DNA of 64,000 nt, taken from positions 35,789-99,788 of the forward strand of contig DAOTTQ010000055.1 in NCBI GenBank assembly GCA_034437555.1, read 5' to 3'. The DNA comes from JANWYT01 sp034437555. Lineage in GTDB: Bacteria > Chloroflexota > Anaerolineae > Aggregatilineales > Phototrophicaceae. The notes beneath the pieces were generated by a model that saw only the letters and a program-made list of their open reading frames with translations, did not search any database and had not been told where the DNA came from. Positions within the stretch are counted from its first letter, which is position 1. Each line of letters starts with the position of its first letter. The position numbers were made by a program, and so were the translations under genes. Below, one piece after another: positions 34,475-43,371 of this stretch.

Positions 34475-34777
34475 TTATTCATCCAGTACGGCGTTCACTT
34501 TGAATTGGTTTGCCTCTGCGTCGGGCGCGTTGGCGATAGCTTCTTTTGGGGAAAGGGGCGTTTGGGGCGCATCAGAACGAAGCACTGTCGTAATCGGCAA
34601 CACAGACGCTGTGAGCGCGATATGTGACGTATCCACCTCTTGCAAAAGTGTAAAGTAGCCTAAAATTTGTGACAACTGATGGGTATAAAGTGCCAGTTCT
34701 TGGTCACTTAAATCTAGCTTGGCGAGTTCCGCAATGGCTTTAATCTCGTCAAGGGTTAGCTTGGCTTTATCAGACAC
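34475..34777 (-). CDS. gatC: Asp-tRNA(Asn)/Glu-tRNA(Gln) amidotransferase subunit C
   Basis: A 100-residue GatC starting at a GTG (MSDKAKLTLDEIKAIAELAK). The N-terminal pattern of a helix with IKAIAELAKLDLSDQELALYTHQLSQILGYFTLL and the later DTSHI...VLRSDAP segment match GatC, which wraps GatA and GatB and stabilises the complex. The partner gatA is at 17622. First gene of a unit with the response regulator and guaA, behind a promoter at 34820-34849. Confidence 0.9.
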   Translation of the reverse strand: MSDKAKLTLDEIKAIAELAKLDLSDQELALYTHQLSQILGYFTLLQEVDTSHIALTASVLPITTVLRSDAPQTPLSPKEAIANAPDAEANQFKVNAVLDE

Positions 34778-34819
34778 GCCAGTTTAGCCTTTCCGTTAAG
34801 ATTGCATTTGTACGACCCA

Positions 34820-34849
34820 ATTATATCATAGGCTTTTCTCAAACGGCAA
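34820..34849 (-). promoter_or_regulatory. Promoter of the gatC-regulator-guaA unit
   Basis: On the minus strand TTGCCG (34849-34844), an 18-base spacer and a perfect TATAAT (34825-34820), just after the surE stop and about 43 bases before the gatC GTG. Confidence 0.6.
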
Positions 34850-34857
34850 AGGCAGAA

Positions 34858-35607
34858 TTATTCCCAATCCCAAGAGTTAACATCGGCAATAATGCGATGC
34901 GCCGTCATATCCAAATGAATGGGGGTAATGCTGACATAGCCCTGATGAATTGCCCAAACATCTGTGCCAACTTCTTCAACAATGCCCGTAGGAGGCTCGC
35001 CTACAATCCGCACGCCATCGCCATCCTGCTCTAAAATGTCTCTAAAGATACGAATCCCCTGCCGTGTAATGCGAATCCCACGCACTTTAGGCATATCAGG
35101 AATATTGACGTTTAAGATGGTCAGCAGGGGCAAACGGTTAGAAAGCATCTTACGCACCACCAATTTGGCAATACGGCAGGCTTCGGCATAGTCGTCTACG
35201 TGGTCGGCATCACGCTTCGCAAAAGAGAACGCCACCGACGGGACAGCGCGAATTGCTCCCTCAAGCGCAGCCGTAACTGTGCCACTGTAGGTTAAATCTT
35301 GGCTAAGGTTTTCGCCCTTGTTAATGCCCGACACAATAATATCGGGGGGGAAGGGGCGCATCCCCATCGCAGCAATGGCAATACAGTCCGCAGGCGAACC
35401 CGTCACTGCGAGGGCAGGCAAGCCATTTGCCAACGTAACTTCTTTAATGGGGATATTTTGATAGAGCGTTTTCTTATGACCACTTGCGCTTTGGTTTGTG
35501 GCAGGCGCAGCCACTTCGACATGCCCAATTTCTCGCATAGCATTCGCAAGCGCAAGGATTCCGGGCGCATCCACACCATCATCATTCGTTACCAAAATAT
35601 AGACCAT
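34858..35607 (-). CDS. surE: 5'/3'-nucleotidase SurE
   Basis: A 249-residue SurE. The metal-binding start ILVTNDDGVDAPGILAL (about residues 4-20, two Asp), VAAPATNQSASGHKKT (about 33-48), VTGSPADCIAIA and SGINKGENLSQDLTYSGTVTAALEG (split over about 93-117; Asn binds the metal) are all present. The enzyme removes phosphate from 5' and 3' nucleotides and polyphosphate and is linked to stress survival. Divergent from the ParB-like gene at 35760. The gatC unit follows but with its own promoter. Confidence 0.95.
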   Translation of the reverse strand: MVYILVTNDDGVDAPGILALANAMREIGHVEVAAPATNQSASGHKKTLYQNIPIKEVTLANGLPALAVTGSPADCIAIAAMGMRPFPPDIIVSGINKGENLSQDLTYSGTVTAALEGAIRAVPSVAFSFAKRDADHVDDYAEACRIAKLVVRKMLSNRLPLLTILNVNIPDMPKVRGIRITRQGIRIFRDILEQDGDGVRIVGEPPTGIVEEVGTDVWAIHQGYVSITPIHLDMTAHRIIADVNSWDWE

Positions 35608-35759
35608 AGCACAGCCTTTCTTGTTTGTTGTTACATTTTAGAGCAATGGTTAAATAAACACCAATGATTTTTAGCAAATTTCCACGTACTCATCAGCGTT
35701 GTTTCTGCTATGATGATTAAAAATCGTCTTGCGACACGGGCGTACAGAAAGAGGCATTC

Positions 35760-36809
35760 ATGTCAGAAGATGCCAGTTTTGAAGCGAATTACCTAGAAGG
35801 CATAAACAAGTTTCAGGGGGCGCGCGCGCGTGCCTTTTGGCTAGAGCTTGCAAATTTATTGCGGGGTAAGTCGGCAGAACTCCTTAGTTTTGAGGATGTT
35901 CGCGCTCGGTTGCGCCTGCGTGCCGAAAGCTATCGAGGCTTGCAAGACATAGAGATTGCGAAAATTGTAGGGAGCGTGGGACGATACACCGACTTTACCC
36001 GCAACTTTCTGCCTAAAACAAACGAAATGAAAGACCGTTGGAGCAGGGTTTACGCCAAAGTAAGCAGTATGGAAGGCGTTCCCCCCATTGAAGTATATAA
36101 AGTGGGAGATGTGTTCTTTGTGCGTGATGGCAATCATCGCGTGTCGGTAGCGCGTCAAATTGGTGCAGAAACCATTCAGGCGCACGTGACCGAGCTACCT
36201 ACCACCATTCCCCTTAGTTCCAACATGACGGGCGATGAACTAGACCAGCTGACGAGCTATGCCGCGTTTTTAGACGAAACCAACCTCACGCGCACACGCC
36301 CCCATTACCAGCCCATTCGTTTAAGTGAGCCTTCACGCTATCCCGAACTGCTGGGGCATATTTATCTTCATGCTCAAGTTAAAGAGCAAGAAAGCGGTGA
36401 GCCTGTCAGCATGGAGCAAGCCGCTTCGGATTGGTACGACAATGTCTATCGCCCTGCACTAACGCTCATTCGTAAGTACGCCATTCTAAGCCGTATTAAC
36501 GATAAGAAGCGCACCGAAGCCGATGTGTATTTGTGGATGGTGGACCACCTGCGTGATGCCCGCCGTCAATATGGTGAAGAAGCCCCCACCCGCAAGTTTA
36601 GTGATGCGTTGGTGGATTATCTAAACGAACAAAAAATCCCCATTCCTGCCGACCTTGTGCATGAACAAGATGATAGTGTGGTACTGTCTCGTACACAGGT
36701 TATGCGCCGTGTGCAAGCCATCACTGACGCGAAAAACAAAACCAGCAACCCTACCCCCAACGATGAACAAGGCACGTCGGATGTTTCGTTTGAGGAAACA
36801 TCTGAATGA
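35760..36809 (+). CDS. ParB/sulfiredoxin-like domain protein with DUF4032-like C-terminus
   Basis: A 349-residue soluble protein. About residues 100-145 hold a ParB/Srx-fold motif, PPIEVYKVGDVFFVRDGNHRV followed by SVARQIGAETIQAHV (split here), where DGNHR is the phosphate/nucleotide-binding turn of this fold. The C-terminal half, with ASDWYDNVYRPALTLIRK and RTEADVYLWMVDHLRDAR, resembles DUF4032 proteins of Actinobacteria and Chloroflexota; I am not certain of this. A DNA- or nucleotide-linked role is possible but unproven. The end is polar and disordered. Its stop overlaps the start of the next gene by four bases. AGAGG precedes the ATG. Confidence 0.7.
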   Translation: MSEDASFEANYLEGINKFQGARARAFWLELANLLRGKSAELLSFEDVRARLRLRAESYRGLQDIEIAKIVGSVGRYTDFTRNFLPKTNEMKDRWSRVYAKVSSMEGVPPIEVYKVGDVFFVRDGNHRVSVARQIGAETIQAHVTELPTTIPLSSNMTGDELDQLTSYAAFLDETNLTRTRPHYQPIRLSEPSRYPELLGHIYLHAQVKEQESGEPVSMEQAASDWYDNVYRPALTLIRKYAILSRINDKKRTEADVYLWMVDHLRDARRQYGEEAPTRKFSDALVDYLNEQKIPIPADLVHEQDDSVVLSRTQVMRRVQAITDAKNKTSNPTPNDEQGTSDVSFEETSE

Positions 36810-38746
36810 TGCAAGCGCAACTTAAAGACCAAGAGAGGCAATTAAAGCCCGTCTCTTTAGAAGTGCTATTGGTGGTGATGGTTTTTGTGCTGGCGTTCTT
36901 TTTGCGCGTAGGGCGGGCAGACATTAGCTCATTTGCCAGTGACGAAGCCCGCCTAAGCCTACTAGCACTAGAAACCGCCCGTGAGGGCAAAATTGCCCCC
37001 GTTGGCATTACCAGCTCTGCCTCTATTCGTAACTTCCCTGCGTCTGCGTATGTATTCGTGCCTCCCTATTCCCTTAGCACCAGCCCGCTTTTCGCCACCC
37101 AATACATGGGCTTGATGAGTTTCTTGGCGGTAGTGGGCGTATGGGCATTGGCACGATGGGCATTTGGCACATGGCAAGCGTTGGCGGTGGCGTTGCTCTT
37201 TGCCACCATGCCGTTTAATGTGCTGTTCTCACGAAGCATTTGGGCGCAAAATTGGCTTGCACCATTGGCTGTTGCGTGGCTAGTACTCATGTACTGGGCA
37301 ATTCGTGGAACGCGCGGGCGTTTTGTGGCGTTAGTGGGGGCAACGTTTATCGCAGGGTTGGCGTTTCAGGTGCATTTGGCAGGCATTGCGTTGGCGTTGG
37401 CGCATGGCATCGCGCTTGTACGCTTTGGGCTATGGCGCATGTTTGGGGCGTGGGTGCTGGGCGGTATGCTTGCGATGGTGTTTCTGTTGCCGTTTATCAG
37501 CTATGCGTTGTGCTGTGCGCCCGAAGTACTCTCCGACTTTACAGGGGCAGTCAGCGCATCGGAGCCAAATGGCACACAATTTTCTTCACGGGCATTAGAT
37601 TTTGGCGTGCAAATGGCACTCCATCGCCATTGGGATTATCGCGCTACAGGCGACTATGCACTAGGGCAAGCCCTACAAGAAGCGTTTGCTGTGGGCATTG
37701 CCCTATTATATGCGTTGGGCGCGGTAGCGTGGTGGCAAATGAGGCATCAGCGTGAGAAGCGCGTTGTGGTAGAAATGGCGTTGCTCTTGCTGATAACACC
37801 CTTGCTGGTCTTTAGCATTTCACGCGGTAACGCCCCAGCACGCTTGCACTATTTACTGATGGGCTTGCCCGCGTTGGCATTGCTTGGGGGCGCAAGCGTG
37901 GGGATTCGGGCGCATTTGTGGCTTAGGGCAAGCATTGGGCTGGTGGTGCTAGTAGTGGGCATGGGCTGGTCATATCAGCTCATTGAGAGCCTACACTTTT
38001 TAGATGAAGAGCTGGTAATGAGTGGCATGGGCATGTCCTTAGAAGCCGTACAAGAAGCCTCTGATGCGCTTCCTAAAGACCGCGAACTCATCATCTTAAC
38101 GCAAAGTGACGACAGTACCACACGGGGCGAGCCTGCCACATGGGAAGTATTGCTGTATAACACGCCCCACCGCATTTTAGACGGCTGGCGCACGCTGATT
38201 TTACCGCCTTATCCTGTGTGGGTTGTCTCGGATGTTGAGGGGATGCCCGCCTGGGAAGAAGCCCAATTTGCCGGGCTGGCAAACGATGTAACTTCGTTTA
38301 GCTTTGTGGGGGGCGCACCCCTTACCTCTTATTTCGCGTATAATGCGACCCTGCTTACAGGCTATAACTTGCTAGAAACACCCATGACATTTGACAGTGG
38401 GCTAGAGCTAATTGGGTGGCAACAGCGCGTCATCAGTGGGCGTTTGCGCGTGTCTACGGTGTACCGTGTGCTGTCCGCCTCTAACGACACCGAGATACAG
38501 CAATTTACCCATTTACGCACGCCTGATATGCAAAATGAGCCTCCGTTAAACGGCGCAGATATTCCATTATCGGCGCGTCATTGGCGCGTGGGGGATACGG
38601 TCATTGGTATTGCAGACTTCTTTGGGTATAGCGTGGGCGATACTTACACGCTAACGGTCGGACACTATGATTTAGCGTCGGGGGCGCGCTACGGGCTAGA
38701 AAACGGGCAAGATAGCGTTTTTCTGGGTGAATTTGTCGTAAAATGA
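36806..38746 (+). CDS. GT39/PMT-like membrane glycosyltransferase
   Basis: A 646-residue protein with about 10 transmembrane helices in residues 20-420 and an exported C-terminal domain of about 220 residues. The first extracellular loop SFASDEARLSLLALETAREG (Asp-Glu pair, about residues 40-59) is the catalytic-loop signature of ArnT/PMT-type GT-C glycosyltransferases, which use polyprenyl-phosphate sugars. LFATMPFNVLFSRSIWAQNW follows in TM4-5 as in family members. The acceptor is unknown. Coupled to the ParB-like gene by a 4-base overlap. Confidence 0.78.
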   Translation: MMQAQLKDQERQLKPVSLEVLLVVMVFVLAFFLRVGRADISSFASDEARLSLLALETAREGKIAPVGITSSASIRNFPASAYVFVPPYSLSTSPLFATQYMGLMSFLAVVGVWALARWAFGTWQALAVALLFATMPFNVLFSRSIWAQNWLAPLAVAWLVLMYWAIRGTRGRFVALVGATFIAGLAFQVHLAGIALALAHGIALVRFGLWRMFGAWVLGGMLAMVFLLPFISYALCCAPEVLSDFTGAVSASEPNGTQFSSRALDFGVQMALHRHWDYRATGDYALGQALQEAFAVGIALLYALGAVAWWQMRHQREKRVVVEMALLLLITPLLVFSISRGNAPARLHYLLMGLPALALLGGASVGIRAHLWLRASIGLVVLVVGMGWSYQLIESLHFLDEELVMSGMGMSLEAVQEASDALPKDRELIILTQSDDSTTRGEPATWEVLLYNTPHRILDGWRTLILPPYPVWVVSDVEGMPAWEEAQFAGLANDVTSFSFVGGAPLTSYFAYNATLLTGYNLLETPMTFDSGLELIGWQQRVISGRLRVSTVYRVLSASNDTEIQQFTHLRTPDMQNEPPLNGADIPLSARHWRVGDTVIGIADFFGYSVGDTYTLTVGHYDLASGARYGLENGQDSVFLGEFVVK

Positions 38747-38756
38747 CACTAGGATA

Positions 38757-38789
38757 TGACATTTAGCGCGTAAATTGCGCTTAATGTCA
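38757..38789. other. Intergenic inverted repeat
   Basis: A 13-bp stem with one mismatch (TGACATTTAGCGC / GCGCTTAATGTCA) on a 7-base loop, 10 bases after the GT39-like stop and 80 bases before the DoxX start. It has no T-tract, so a weak terminator, an operator or an RNA stability element are all possible. Confidence 0.5.
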
Positions 38790-38869
38790 CTAATAGGCGA
38801 TTGTCGCGTTGCCCTACAATAAGGGAATAAGTTTGGAAACAATCAAGCAAATTAGAGAGGCAAATTATC

Positions 38870-39463
38870 ATGAGTGGCTACCGCATTAACTACAAAGATG
38901 GCAACGTTATCCAAGACCCACCTATCGCCCGTTTCCTGTTTAGTGACATTCGCTTTGCCCCATTTTGGGCAGTCGTCCGCGTCCTCTTGGGCATTCAATG
39001 GCTGGAAAGCGGTTGGGGTAAACTAAACAACCCGGCATGGATGGACACAGGCGCAGCACTACAAGGCTATTGGGAGCGTGCAGTCGCTATCCCCGAAACA
39101 GGTCGCCCTGCTATTACCTTTGATTGGTATCGCAGCTTCATACAAGGGCTACTAGATTCACAGTCATATACCTGGTTCGCTAAATTCATCGCCGTGGGTG
39201 AAGTCCTCATCGGGATTGCGCTCATCATCGGCTTGTTCGTGGGTATTGCCGCCTTCTTTGGTGGTGTGATGAACTGGAATTTCATCATGGCAGGGTCTGC
39301 TAGTAGCAATGGTTTGTTGTTAGTCGTGGCAGTTTTCCTGATATTGGCTTGGAAGACGGCGGGATATTGGGGGCTTGACCGTTACGCCCTACCCCTTATC
39401 GGGACACCATGGAATCCCTTCCCTCAAGCTGGTGATATAAAGACAGCACCTTCAGGGGACTGA
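38870..39463 (+). CDS. DoxX family membrane protein (thiosulfate dehydrogenase large subunit-like)
   Basis: A 197-residue protein with four transmembrane helices. FAPFWAVVRVLLGIQWLESGWGKL (split about residues 29-52) at helix 1, FAKFIAVGEVLIGIALIIGLFVG (about 103-125), and NGLLLVVAVFLILAWKTAGYWGLDR (about 144-168) match DoxX/DoxD proteins, the larger subunit of thiosulfate:quinone oxidoreductase in some organisms. No DoxA-like partner is adjacent, so the sulfur role is not proven. Stands alone behind its own terminator. Confidence 0.8.
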   Translation: MSGYRINYKDGNVIQDPPIARFLFSDIRFAPFWAVVRVLLGIQWLESGWGKLNNPAWMDTGAALQGYWERAVAIPETGRPAITFDWYRSFIQGLLDSQSYTWFAKFIAVGEVLIGIALIIGLFVGIAAFFGGVMNWNFIMAGSASSNGLLLVVAVFLILAWKTAGYWGLDRYALPLIGTPWNPFPQAGDIKTAPSGD

Positions 39464-39501
39464 CGCGAATTAAAGTAAGTTGTACTTACACAATTGAATA
39501 A

Positions 39502-39535
39502 CTAAAAAGGGCGGGTGGTTACTCGCCCTTTTTAG
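39502..39535. terminator. Strong bidirectional terminator
   Basis: A perfect 12-bp stem CTAAAAAGGGCG (39502-39513) / CGCCCTTTTTAG (39524-39535) with a 10-base loop. Runs of A and T flank the G/C core on both sides, so it can stop the doxX transcript and the convergent protease transcript. Confidence 0.85.
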
Positions 39536-39609
39536 CGTTTAGGGGTAAAGCGTTATTTTAGCATTGGGCGAAAAGCGTATCACGCTTCATGCGCCCGCCT
39601 TGTTTTGGG

Positions 39610-42138
39610 TTATTCCACCACAGGGGGAAAGTATCTAAACGTAGGCGAAATGGCTGAAAACAGCGCATTCAGGCTTTCGGATGTAGACGAATTAAAGTCA
39701 AAGATATAGCCCATACTAGTATCAGGATTAAGCAACGCTAGCAACGTTCCTACGCGCTCGCCTTCTTCACTGGGGTAAGTATAGTCGATGTAGTAATAGC
39801 TATTGCCCTCAAATTCGCCAAGCGTGGGGCTTTCGGTGAGTGTTGCTTCAAAGTTGGCTAGGCGGTCTTGAGCAAATTGCAGAACGCTCTCTACATCCGT
39901 TATCTCGGTATACGCCGTCATATAAAAGCTATTATCAAAATCGGGTGAAAAGACGCGCACATCCACCGAACCATCCTCATTCAGCAGTTGGTCGGGGGCA
40001 GCCCATGTGCTGGGGTATAAGAAAGACACACCCCAAGCCAGCTCTGTGTAGCCCTTTAGCGAAGTGTCTATGCCTTCGTTGTTCACGTCAATGATGGCGG
40101 CATCAAACGCAATTTCGCCCCGTAGGTCAGTTAAGATAAATACCACGCGATAGGTGCTTGTGGGCGCAACTTGATAGCTATAGCTTACGCCTTCGGCAGA
40201 GTTTAGGTCTAGCACAACGTCGCTTAGTATCGTCTGATACGCACCGTCCACATCATAGTAATTGACAAACGGCACAAACACATCGCCTGCTACTACAGGC
40301 GTTTCAAATGGCACAGAGCCATTTTCTGTTTCACGAGTAGCCACTATTTTCTCTAGCCGTTGGGTAGAAATATCAAAGACAAGGCTGGCGGCTATCGCTT
40401 CTTCACCGCGTATCAATTGCCCTTGATATAGCCCAAAACGGCTACTGCCCGCCGAAAACTGAATTGCCCCATACGCACTGTTTGTGCCATCCGTCACCAC
40501 AGGCACTTCTGGCAACCACGCATACTCAATTTTGAACTCACCCTCTGGGTACTCTGTCACCACCTCGCCATCGGGCAAGACGGTCTGAAGCACAAGGGGC
40601 GTTGTATCCACGATCAATTGTTCGCCACTCTCAAAAAGACGGGTGACAAAGGCTTCCATGTTAACCACCCCGCGCCCGTCGCTATCTATGTTTACCACAG
40701 GAATATCATGGTAGCTGGGATTGCCCGACACGGTAAGGACATTAGAAATGGCAACCGTAAGGTTGTTATCTGCCAGCACAGTATTGGCTGTGGTATAAAA
40801 ATTTACCAAAAAGTCGAGCCAAATTTGGGCTTCGGCAGTAATTTGGTCGGTATAGCCTGGGCTACCCGCCTCATACAGTAGGTCTGTTAGGGGCAAGTAA
40901 ATGGCTAAGCCATAAGCCCGCGTTAAAAACTCATCCGTTTGGCGATAGGCGACAGCACTTTCGATGCTTGCCATCACTTCTAGCGATGCGCTGTAAACCG
41001 CATCGGTGATATTGGCTTGCCCGCTTAAAATCCGCATAAAGTCGTAAAGGTCGGTGCTGGCTCTCAATTCGCCATTATCAGAGGACGATGTACCAAACAC
41101 TTGGGCGTTGATGCGTGCTGTTGCTAGGGACGATAGCACGGCTTCGCTATCCGCAGCAACGGCTTGCTGGAAGGTTTCTAGGCTGGCAACCACTGCCCCT
41201 ATTTTGTCTAGCTCAATGAGCTGAAGGTCAATCTGTCGTCTGTTGTTTTCGGCATAATACTCAATATAGGTGTCAATAAACGCCGCGCCTAGCTGGAACG
41301 CATCCCAATCGGGATTGGCTTTAAGCGCGTTCAGTGTGGGTTCATACGCATAGCCATCTGAGGGAATCACTTCTTCGGCTGCCAGCATAAAATCGGCGTG
41401 GGGGACAAGCATGAGTGCCACCTCTAATTGGGACATCAGGCAGGCATCAAACGCCACAATGTCGAACTTATCAATGCCCAGTGCTTCACGTGCGCGACCA
41501 AAAGCACTGTCTAGTTCACGGAGTTCTAATGTGCCGTTGCTGGCTTCATCGGGACCCAAGCCTTCCCATCCGCCCCCGTGGGTGCTGATGTTGACCATGT
41601 ATTTTTCGGCGGGATAATTGCTTGCACCCCACACCAAAAAGTCATAGAGCGTTTCTTCGTCGCCCATATCGGCTTCGCCCAAGTTTTCTAGGGGCGTTTG
41701 GTCTATGAGGCGACCTAGCCCGAAGTATTCGTAAATATTGTTAATTTCTTGGTCTGTGCGAGGCTGTAGTTCTGCCACAGTCTCTTCGTAGCTAAATCCT
41801 TGCGAAACAAGTGCCTGCGCCATAAATTCAATCAGGGCGTTGCGTTCTGTGGGCTTGTTTACGTCGGGGCGTTGTTCTACATAATAACGGCGTGTATCTG
41901 TCCAATTGCCATTACTTTCGTCATAGCCTTCGGCGCGGTCAAATTGCACCACAATATTCACATCTTGGTTACTGCCTACCAATTGCATTTCATAAAAATC
42001 ACCCATCAACGCCGCTTCAAGGTCGTTGTCGGCGTTGCCAAAGTATAAAATTGTCCATGACGCGCCCGCATTTTGTGCGGTTGTCATCCCAACGAGCAGA
42101 CAAAGAAGCCCGATTGTCAAAAACAAGCGTTTTATCAT
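39610..42138 (-). CDS. Secreted clostripain-type (C11) cysteine peptidase
   Basis: About 842 residues from the ATG at 42138 (MIKRLFLTIG), with AAAGGACG seven to eight bases upstream; an earlier ATG at 42153 would overlap that site. A signal peptide is clear: MIKR then a hydrophobic LFLTIGLLCLLVGMTTA and a cut before QNAG. The catalytic domain (about residues 20-440) has the His in NISTHGGGWEG (about 190) and the Cys in FDACLMSQLEVAL (about 231), the C11 dyad, which cleaves after Arg or Lys. The 400-residue C-terminal part is beta-rich without a recognised domain. It shares the divergent region 42139-42245 with the KAS III-like gene. Confidence 0.86.
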   Translation of the reverse strand: MIKRLFLTIGLLCLLVGMTTAQNAGASWTILYFGNADNDLEAALMGDFYEMQLVGSNQDVNIVVQFDRAEGYDESNGNWTDTRRYYVEQRPDVNKPTERNALIEFMAQALVSQGFSYEETVAELQPRTDQEINNIYEYFGLGRLIDQTPLENLGEADMGDEETLYDFLVWGASNYPAEKYMVNISTHGGGWEGLGPDEASNGTLELRELDSAFGRAREALGIDKFDIVAFDACLMSQLEVALMLVPHADFMLAAEEVIPSDGYAYEPTLNALKANPDWDAFQLGAAFIDTYIEYYAENNRRQIDLQLIELDKIGAVVASLETFQQAVAADSEAVLSSLATARINAQVFGTSSSDNGELRASTDLYDFMRILSGQANITDAVYSASLEVMASIESAVAYRQTDEFLTRAYGLAIYLPLTDLLYEAGSPGYTDQITAEAQIWLDFLVNFYTTANTVLADNNLTVAISNVLTVSGNPSYHDIPVVNIDSDGRGVVNMEAFVTRLFESGEQLIVDTTPLVLQTVLPDGEVVTEYPEGEFKIEYAWLPEVPVVTDGTNSAYGAIQFSAGSSRFGLYQGQLIRGEEAIAASLVFDISTQRLEKIVATRETENGSVPFETPVVAGDVFVPFVNYYDVDGAYQTILSDVVLDLNSAEGVSYSYQVAPTSTYRVVFILTDLRGEIAFDAAIIDVNNEGIDTSLKGYTELAWGVSFLYPSTWAAPDQLLNEDGSVDVRVFSPDFDNSFYMTAYTEITDVESVLQFAQDRLANFEATLTESPTLGEFEGNSYYYIDYTYPSEEGERVGTLLALLNPDTSMGYIFDFNSSTSESLNALFSAISPTFRYFPPVVE

Positions 42139-42245
42139 CTTGCGTCCTTTCATAAGTAAAGGTCATAATTGCATCTCATAAGATTGTAATCTCGAATAGC
42201 ACATCAAGATACAAAAAACTCGTAAAAGTAAAAAGGGGGTGGTTC

Positions 42246-43253
42246 ATGGTTGTTAATATTGGTCTGGCAGGGTTTGGGTGTTATTTTCCGTCACACATTC
42301 AAACCGCCGAAGAATTTGCGCCCCTCACAGGGATTCCATTGGATGTCATTAAGCACAAGATGGGCATTGTGCAACGGCACATTGCAAGCGAAAAAGACAC
42401 CGTTAGCCACATGGCAAGCGAAGCAGGCAAACGCGCCATCGAGATGGCAGGCATATCGCCTGAACAAGTAAAAATGGTCATTTCTCATGGCAGTGAGTAT
42501 AAAGACCATGTCGTCTGGAACGCGGCAGGCAAAATTCAGCACAACGTAGGCGCAATTAACGCCTTTGCATTCGAGATGTATGCCCTCTGCGCCGGCGCAC
42601 CCATTGCGCTCCACACCGCACGCAGTATGATGATGGCGGATGACTCGTTAGAGTATGTGCTTTTGGCGGCAGGTAGCCGTGAAAATGACCTCATTAGCCC
42701 CACCAACCCACGCGCACGCTTTATGTATAACTTTGGGGCGGGCGCAAGCGCAATGCTCTTAAAGCGCAACGCCACCGAAAACCTCATCTTGGGCGCAAGT
42801 GCCATTACAGACGGCAGTTTATCCGAAACCGTCATGCTCACCACAGAAGAAGATGCCATGAACGGGCAAGCTATCAATGGCGAAATAGTGGGCTGGCTGG
42901 ATGTGCGTAACGCGGACTATATGGCAGAGCGACTGGGCGAAACATCCCTGCCGAATTTTAAGCGCGTGATTACAGAAAGCGTAGAAAAGGGCGGTAACAA
43001 GTTAGAAGATGTGAAGTTCTTGGGCATTACCCACATGAAAAAGTCGTTCTATCACGAAATTTTAGCGTCTGTGGGGCTAACGCCCGAACAAAGCGTATAC
43101 CTAGACTATTACGGACATGTACAAAGCGCAGACCAAGCGATTGCGTTACAATTAGGGCTAGAAGCGGGTAAAATTAAGAAGGGTGACCTGATTGTTTTAG
43201 CAGGCGCAGGCACAGGCTACACCTGGAGCGCAGTTTCGCTACGATGGGGCTAG
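42246..43253 (+). CDS. 3-oxoacyl-ACP synthase III-like condensing enzyme with altered triad
   Basis: A 335-residue thiolase-fold protein of the FabH/KAS III type. The nucleophile is Cys115 in EMYALCAGAPIAL; the catalytic His is His263 in GITHMKKSFYHE; the third residue, Asn in FabH (YGNTS), is His291 in YYGHVQSADQAIA (codon 43116-43118). A Cys-His-His triad is typical of KAS I/II, not KAS III. The end GAGTGYTWSAVSLRWG matches the KAS III terminus. It may condense or transfer an acyl group in fatty-acid or secondary metabolism. AAGGGGGTGG precedes the ATG. An alpha/beta hydrolase follows on the same strand after 118 bases. Confidence 0.85.
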   Translation: MVVNIGLAGFGCYFPSHIQTAEEFAPLTGIPLDVIKHKMGIVQRHIASEKDTVSHMASEAGKRAIEMAGISPEQVKMVISHGSEYKDHVVWNAAGKIQHNVGAINAFAFEMYALCAGAPIALHTARSMMMADDSLEYVLLAAGSRENDLISPTNPRARFMYNFGAGASAMLLKRNATENLILGASAITDGSLSETVMLTTEEDAMNGQAINGEIVGWLDVRNADYMAERLGETSLPNFKRVITESVEKGGNKLEDVKFLGITHMKKSFYHEILASVGLTPEQSVYLDYYGHVQSADQAIALQLGLEAGKIKKGDLIVLAGAGTGYTWSAVSLRWG

Positions 43254-43371
43254 TGCGCGCGCTTTAACACGCTAAAAACGCCGTTTCTTTAAGCATCCGA
43301 TAATCCTGATGTGCCAAAATAGAGTACGTTACACTAAAAAATTCGTTTATCCATTTTAAGGAGTACTTTTT

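Noticed and set aside
37240..37755. 171-codon plus-strand frame inside the GT39-like gene
   Set aside because: Out-of-frame shadow with Cys/Arg/Gly-rich composition typical of frame +1 of this genome's membrane proteins.
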